Of a stretch of DNA of 64,000 nt, positions 59,634 through 64,000 are shown one piece after another. Location of the stretch: NCBI GenBank assembly GCA_004322015.1, contig SCQT01000235.1:1-64000 (forward strand), given 5' to 3'. Source of the DNA: Chitinophagaceae bacterium (GTDB lineage Bacteria > Bacteroidota > Bacteroidia > Chitinophagales > Chitinophagaceae). Positions within the stretch are counted from its first letter, which is position 1; every line of letters starts with the position of its first letter. The notes below the pieces were generated by a model. That model saw only the letters and a list, made by a program, of their open reading frames with translations. It was not told the origin of the DNA and did not search any database. A program made the translations under genes and the position numbers.

Positions 59634-62600
59634 GTGTCTTTTTTAAAGGCATATAAAAGATTTAGGATGGTCATCTTCCTGGCAATGGCTTGTGAAGTGT
59701 GGATCCCCCATTGGGCCGAGGCACAATCATCCCTCTCGTTTCCTGTCCGGCTGGATTCCTATACCATTAACGACGGTCTGTCCGAATCGGCAGTCAGCGC
59801 CGTCACGGAAGATAAATACGGGGAAATGTGTATTGGAACAGAAAAAGGACTGGATGTCTTTGACGGATATGATTTCCAACATTTTTCAAATGCGGCCTTT
59901 CAGAAAATAAATGCAGCGAAGCTGAGTAACCTTTCCGAAGTCATGCAGATATCCAAAGCCGGGAGTGGCATGTTGTTTATTCGGACCAGCGCTAACAGTT
60001 TTTTATTCAATCCGTCTGACCGCTCTTTTGTTGTGTTGGATTCATTGTATGATTCATTCCCAGCCACCAACATCGGCAATATTTTTTGTTCACTCAGGAC
60101 AAGTGAAGGTAATGATTGGATGGGTATTAATAACGGCATTTTGATTGCGGATACTTCGAAAGAAACGTTTCCCGGCATGCCTCATTTTCAACGGATTTTA
60201 CTCAATGATTCGGCAGGAATTATAGCGCTTAAAGAAGATGATCGGCATAGGGTTTGGGGTGTTACCACTCAAAATAATATTTTAGTCTTTGACGCGATCA
60301 AATACAGGCTTTTATTTAAACTGAAACCGGGGGTTTTTGGCTTAAAAAACAATGATAAAGGCCCTATGATCGTATGTGCCGGTAAAAATGATCTATGGGT
60401 GGGGACCTCCAACGGTGTCTGGCATTTTGACGGAATGAAAGATCATCTTCCGGTTTTTCATCAAATTAACCTGAATTACGAAGGGACTAATTATTCAAAT
60501 ATATGGGTTAATTGTCTCTTGCAGGATGATCAGGGATATCTGTGGATCGGCACCCAAACCAACGGTATTTTTCTGTTTAAGGAATTCCCCGGCGGACAAA
60601 TGGTGGGCAATATAATCAAGACACCCTTTTATCCGCATTCCTTAAACAGCAATGTGATCCTTTGTCTTACGGAAGATAGTCGTCACAGAATATGGATAGG
60701 TACAGAAAACGGATTAAACAAGTATGATCCTTATGCGCAAAAATTTACTTTGTATGATCGGGATTTGACTGATCCGGTAAAAGAATTATCAACAGTTTTT
60801 TCTATCGTCGGGACAGATTCTCTTCATATCATGGCCGTTTCCAACGGACAACCTGTATTGATCAACACTCTATCACGGGAACTCAATATCACATCTATCT
60901 TCCCGGCGGGAAACAATATTATACCTGGTTTTATACCTTATGTACTGATTCATCGGGAGAAATTTTAGCAGGGACTTATAATGGATTAGTTTATATTAAG
61001 AAAAAAGGGTCCCTTTACTATGTAGATACAGCCCATGTACCCGAACTGAATAAATTAAAAATGATCGGAACTATACTTCCGGCTTCAGATTCTATGGTAT
61101 TGTTTGGATCTTATGATAATAAGGGCGGCGTTTATAAGTGGAATCCGCAGGACCGTTCCCTGGTTCACTATATTCATGAAGATAGAAATACCCTTTCCTT
61201 ATGTGATAATAATATATCCGATATTATCAAAGATAATCATGGGAATATCTGGATTGGTACAGCTAATGGGATCAGTAAATATGAAAGCAGTAAAGGTCAA
61301 TTTGTAAATTATTTGCATTTCGGCCGGAATTCTTCTGAGCCTGCCACCTGGGTTTCCTGCCTGTATGACGATGGCAGTTATTTATGGATCGCCACTTTAA
61401 ATGGCGGACTGATAAAATTTGATCTTCAGACACATGCTTTCAGACGGTACACCATGGATGACGGGTTGCCTGATAACATGCTTTATGCCTGTATGATGGA
61501 TGATGCCGGGCATTTGTGGATATCTTCCAATAACGGGATCAGTGAATTCTATATTGGTGAAAATAAATTCAGGAACTTCAGTAAAGAGGATGGATTACAA
61601 TCCAATGAGTTTGATGAAATGTCAGCTTATAAAGGTAAAAACGGCGATCTGTTTTTTGGCGGCATATATGGGATCAATAAGATTGATCCCATACGTATTA
61701 AGCCAGATACCATGCCTGTTCCTGTATATGTTTCTGATATGGAGGTGCTTTCTGCAGGAATCGGGAAGAATACTTTCCCCGGCGACCAGCGTTCCTTTAC
61801 TTTTCCATACCATAAGAACATGCTTCTTTTCCAGTTTTCCTCGCTCAATTTCGTTTCTCCTCGGTTTGATCAATACCGTTACCGGCTGGCAGGTTTAAAT
61901 AATAATTGGACGAATGCAGGAAGCAGGCGTTCTGTTATTTATAGTGATATTCCTCCGGGGAACTATACCTTCCAGGTGAATGCCGTCAATGAAGACGGGG
62001 TTTGGAATAAAAAACCTTACTCAGTGACTATTGTCATTAATCCTCCGTTCTGGAAAACACTCTGGTTTAAGCTCCTCGTTATCCTTATTGGAATACTGAT
62101 CTTATATACCATTTATAAGCTCAGACTGAATGTGATCAAAAAGAAGCATTATGAAAAGATGGAAAGAGCGGCATTGAATCAGAAAATAGTGAAATTGGAA
62201 AAGATGGCTTTACAGGCGCAGATGAATCCGCATTTTATTTTTAATTCGCTGAATTCTATCAAGGCCTATATACTTTCCAATGAATCTGATGAAGCGGTAG
62301 AGTATTTGAATGATTTTGCAGCGCTTATCAGGAAAATATTGCAAAACTCGAGGAAAGAAAAAATACCCCTCAGTGAGGAATTGGAAGCTATTGATCATTA
62401 CGTAAAATTAGAAGAGAGAAGATTGAAGAAAAAGATAGTTTTGCAGATCAATACCGACCACCATAATTTTTCGGGCGATGTGATGATCCCGCCATTGATT
62501 ATTCAGCCATTTATAGAGAACGCGATCTGGCATGGTATCCGGCTGAAAGAAGGCAATGGGGAAATTTCTATCACCCTTCGGCAAAAGGGAAACTCATTGT

Positions 62601-62800
62601 TAGTCAGTATCGAAGATAACGGAGTTGGCAGGGAAAGAGCAAAAGCGTTACGAAATAGTAGTTTTAAGGTGGAATCAATGGGCGTTTCTATTACGGAGGA
62701 AAGGCTCAGTTATTTTAATAAAAGTAAAATAGATAATGTGGAATATGAAGATCTGCCGGGTGACGGGGGCACGAAAGTTAAACTGTGGATACGGGAATAG
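59634..62800 (+). pseudogene. Propeller-type sensor histidine kinase, split by a frameshift
   Basis: Two frames together make one two-component regulator-propeller/LytS-type kinase of about 1055 residues. The first (59634-60968) has a signal peptide ending in AEAQ and reg_prop repeats such as DGLSESAVSAVTEDKYGEMC and GYLWIGTQTNGIF. The second (61061-62800) has more propeller repeats, a Y_Y_Y domain, a membrane helix (LWFKLLVILIGILILYTIY), the His kinase MNPHFIFNSLNSIKAYI and an ATPase with NGVGRERA. Translating upstream of 61061 in its own frame gives PGGKQYYTWFYTLCTDSSGE back to about 60902, so the break is a single indel near 60900. GTG 59634 or ATG 59667 may be the start. It may be a true pseudogene or an assembly error. 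Confidence 0.75.
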
Positions 62801-62843
62801 TATGAAAAGGAGAAAATATTTCTGATTTTTAATTCCTAATTGT

Positions 62844-62983
62844 AATGTTCCTATACATCGTGGACAAAAGTAGGGGTCTTTAAAGAAAGCTATTCTAAAG
62901 ACCAAAAGTTCTTTGACATCGTGAACTATTGCCCCTTAAGGGGCGACTAAAGATGGCAAAATTCCTATACATCGTGGACTATT
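62844..62983. repeat. End of insertion sequence with repeated motif
   Basis: TTCCTATACATCGTGGAC occurs at 62847-62864 and 62961-62978, and a degenerate copy, CTTTGACATCGTGAACTATT, lies near 62909. A palindrome GCCCCTTAAGGGGC lies between (about 62932-62945). These probably form the transposase-binding end of the insertion sequence whose gene starts at the right edge. Confidence 0.5.
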
Positions 62984-63998
62984 ATATTTTATAATATGTT
63001 CTCCATTGTATCTGATTATCCCTAAGCACGACCAGTAATTGGCTTTCCACATCAATAACGGCTGTTACATAGCTATATTCCAGATGTTTTGGCATGAGGA
63101 ATTTTTCGCTAAACACGTCCAATATCAAATTGCTGCGGATAAACCTTACGAGGATAATTCTGCCACTCTTTAAGGGTATGGGCTTTTGAGGAATCATATA
63201 ATCCGTTGGTAGCTTCTCCCTTTCAAATTCAAGAGCTGTTTGCTCAACAGGCGTCCTGCTTTTATTAGCATTATACCGATGACATTGGTTATGGAAGTTT
63301 TCAAATTCAATGGCAGAGGCTTGTAAATTTGAAAAACTATCAAAGGCTTGACTCTTAATAAAACGTTTATTGAAAGAGTCATTGAATTTCTCAATAATCC
63401 CGTTACGCCAGGGTTCCTGTATTGGAATGAACACAATGGTTATTTTTAAGCTCAATGCCATTCTGATTAATTTACCAAAGCTGTGTGGATGTCGGTTGCT
63501 ACCCCGGAAACTCAATCCATTATCCATTTGCAGAAAATCAGGCATTCCCCTTTGTTGCCAAAAGCGGACAACTGATTGCAAAACATTTTGTGTTTCCATG
63601 CTTCTCATAGGGTTAATATGGACAAAATGAGTGGTACTGTCAATGATATTAAGGCTGTAATACCGGCCATCATTTTTTATATACCTGGGACCAACGAAAT
63701 CCATCTGATCTAATGTTGTTCCAATGAAAGGATATTCATTGATTCGCTTCTGATCCTTGGGCTTCTTAGTGTTAAGATGGGCATTCTTGAGTATTTTGTT
63801 GATCTTCCATACCGGTAACACAGGTTGTTGTTGCGCCCTCATCTTATACTGAATACTGATGGCACCCCGTTGGCTATAAGGTTGGGATTCTAATGCTAAT
63901 CTGGCTGAGATAACAGCTCGCTTTTCCTCTTCAGCAGTGGAATTACGGCCGGTTTTAGGTCTCTTACTTTCCTCCAGATACCATTGCCCGTTTGAGTT
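62982..63998 (-). CDS. Integrase-core (DDE) transposase, 5' part outside window
   Basis: The leftward frame is open to the right edge. An HTH-like region is visible there (GRNSTAEEEKRAVISARLA), so the methionine at 63842 is internal. The catalytic core reads TLDQMDFVGP with the first Asp, LQMDNGLSF with the second, and RNGIIEKFNDSF with the Glu. It is an rve-type DDE transposase, perhaps of the IS481/IS3 superfamily. The C-terminal part resembles a beta-barrel. Its N-terminus and the other end of the insertion sequence lie outside the window. Confidence 0.82.
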   Translation of the reverse strand, partial: NSNGQWYLEESKRPKTGRNSTAEEEKRAVISARLALESQPYSQRGAISIQYKMRAQQQPVLPVWKINKILKNAHLNTKKPKDQKRINEYPFIGTTLDQMDFVGPRYIKNDGRYYSLNIIDSTTHFVHINPMRSMETQNVLQSVVRFWQQRGMPDFLQMDNGLSFRGSNRHPHSFGKLIRMALSLKITIVFIPIQEPWRNGIIEKFNDSFNKRFIKSQAFDSFSNLQASAIEFENFHNQCHRYNANKSRTPVEQTALEFEREKLPTDYMIPQKPIPLKSGRIILVRFIRSNLILDVFSEKFLMPKHLEYSYVTAVIDVESQLLVVLRDNQIQWRTYYKI

Positions 63999-64000
63999 AG

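Overview
The window comes from a Bacteroidota chromosome, most likely Chitinophagales. This rests on promoters of the TTTG-N19-21-TAnnTTTG type, few Shine-Dalgarno sites, a GtaA-type glutaminase, a propeller/LytS-type sensor kinase, an MG2/TonB-plug-like surface protein, a YncE/phosphoesterase fusion and an OmpA protein with TSP3 repeats. It divides into a left host flank (1-3279), an integrated virus-like element (3280-27963) and a right host flank (27964-64000).

Left flank: the 3' part of a large secreted glutaminase-like gene, two near-identical GIY-YIG nuclease genes, a 343-bp palindromic repeat element related to a 107-bp MITE-like hairpin at 56134-56240, and REP-like hairpins.

Element, 24.7 kb: it is inserted in the 3' end of a tRNA-Ser(GGA) gene. 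A 17-bp copy of the tRNA end (attL/attR) and inverted integrase arm-type sites lie at the two ends. A leftward repressor faces a rightward early operon: three small genes, a BT4734/VirE-N-type primase fused to an SF3 helicase, an adenine methyltransferase, a frame-disrupted cytosine methyltransferase, a third methyltransferase, an antirepressor-like protein and a RelE toxin-antitoxin pair. A 1.1-kb AT-rich gap with iteron-like repeats follows. The late module (13.5-26 kb) has no recognisable terminase, portal, tail-tube or tape-measure gene. It holds about a dozen small proteins with one membrane segment and a basic tail, a transglutaminase-like protein, two beta-rich capsid candidates, a TonB-receptor-like N-domain on a membrane anchor, a membrane-anchored GH108 muramidase, a beta-helix spike, a holin-like protein and a spanin-like lipoprotein. 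The best reading is a tailless, probably membrane-containing phage of an undescribed type. A tyrosine recombinase closes the element beside the tRNA.

The most unusual signal is a duplicated cassette bracketing the late module (11.28-12.00 kb and 26.01-26.72 kb). Each copy has a promoter, a three-way-junction leader RNA and two small homologous genes. In both copies one junction strand of the RNA is complementary both to the extreme 5' end of the transcript and to the start-codon region of the first gene. The pairing is kept by compensatory changes between copies, which suggests a pseudoknot switch controlling translation.

Right flank: ordinary housekeeping and envelope genes (serC, gyrB, rsgA, htpG, recJ, a polyprenyl synthase, ompA, rarA, an MMPL transporter and others), three tRNAs in all, two toxin-antitoxin loci (YefM/YoeB and HigBA), a sensor kinase split by a frameshift, and part of an insertion sequence at the right edge.
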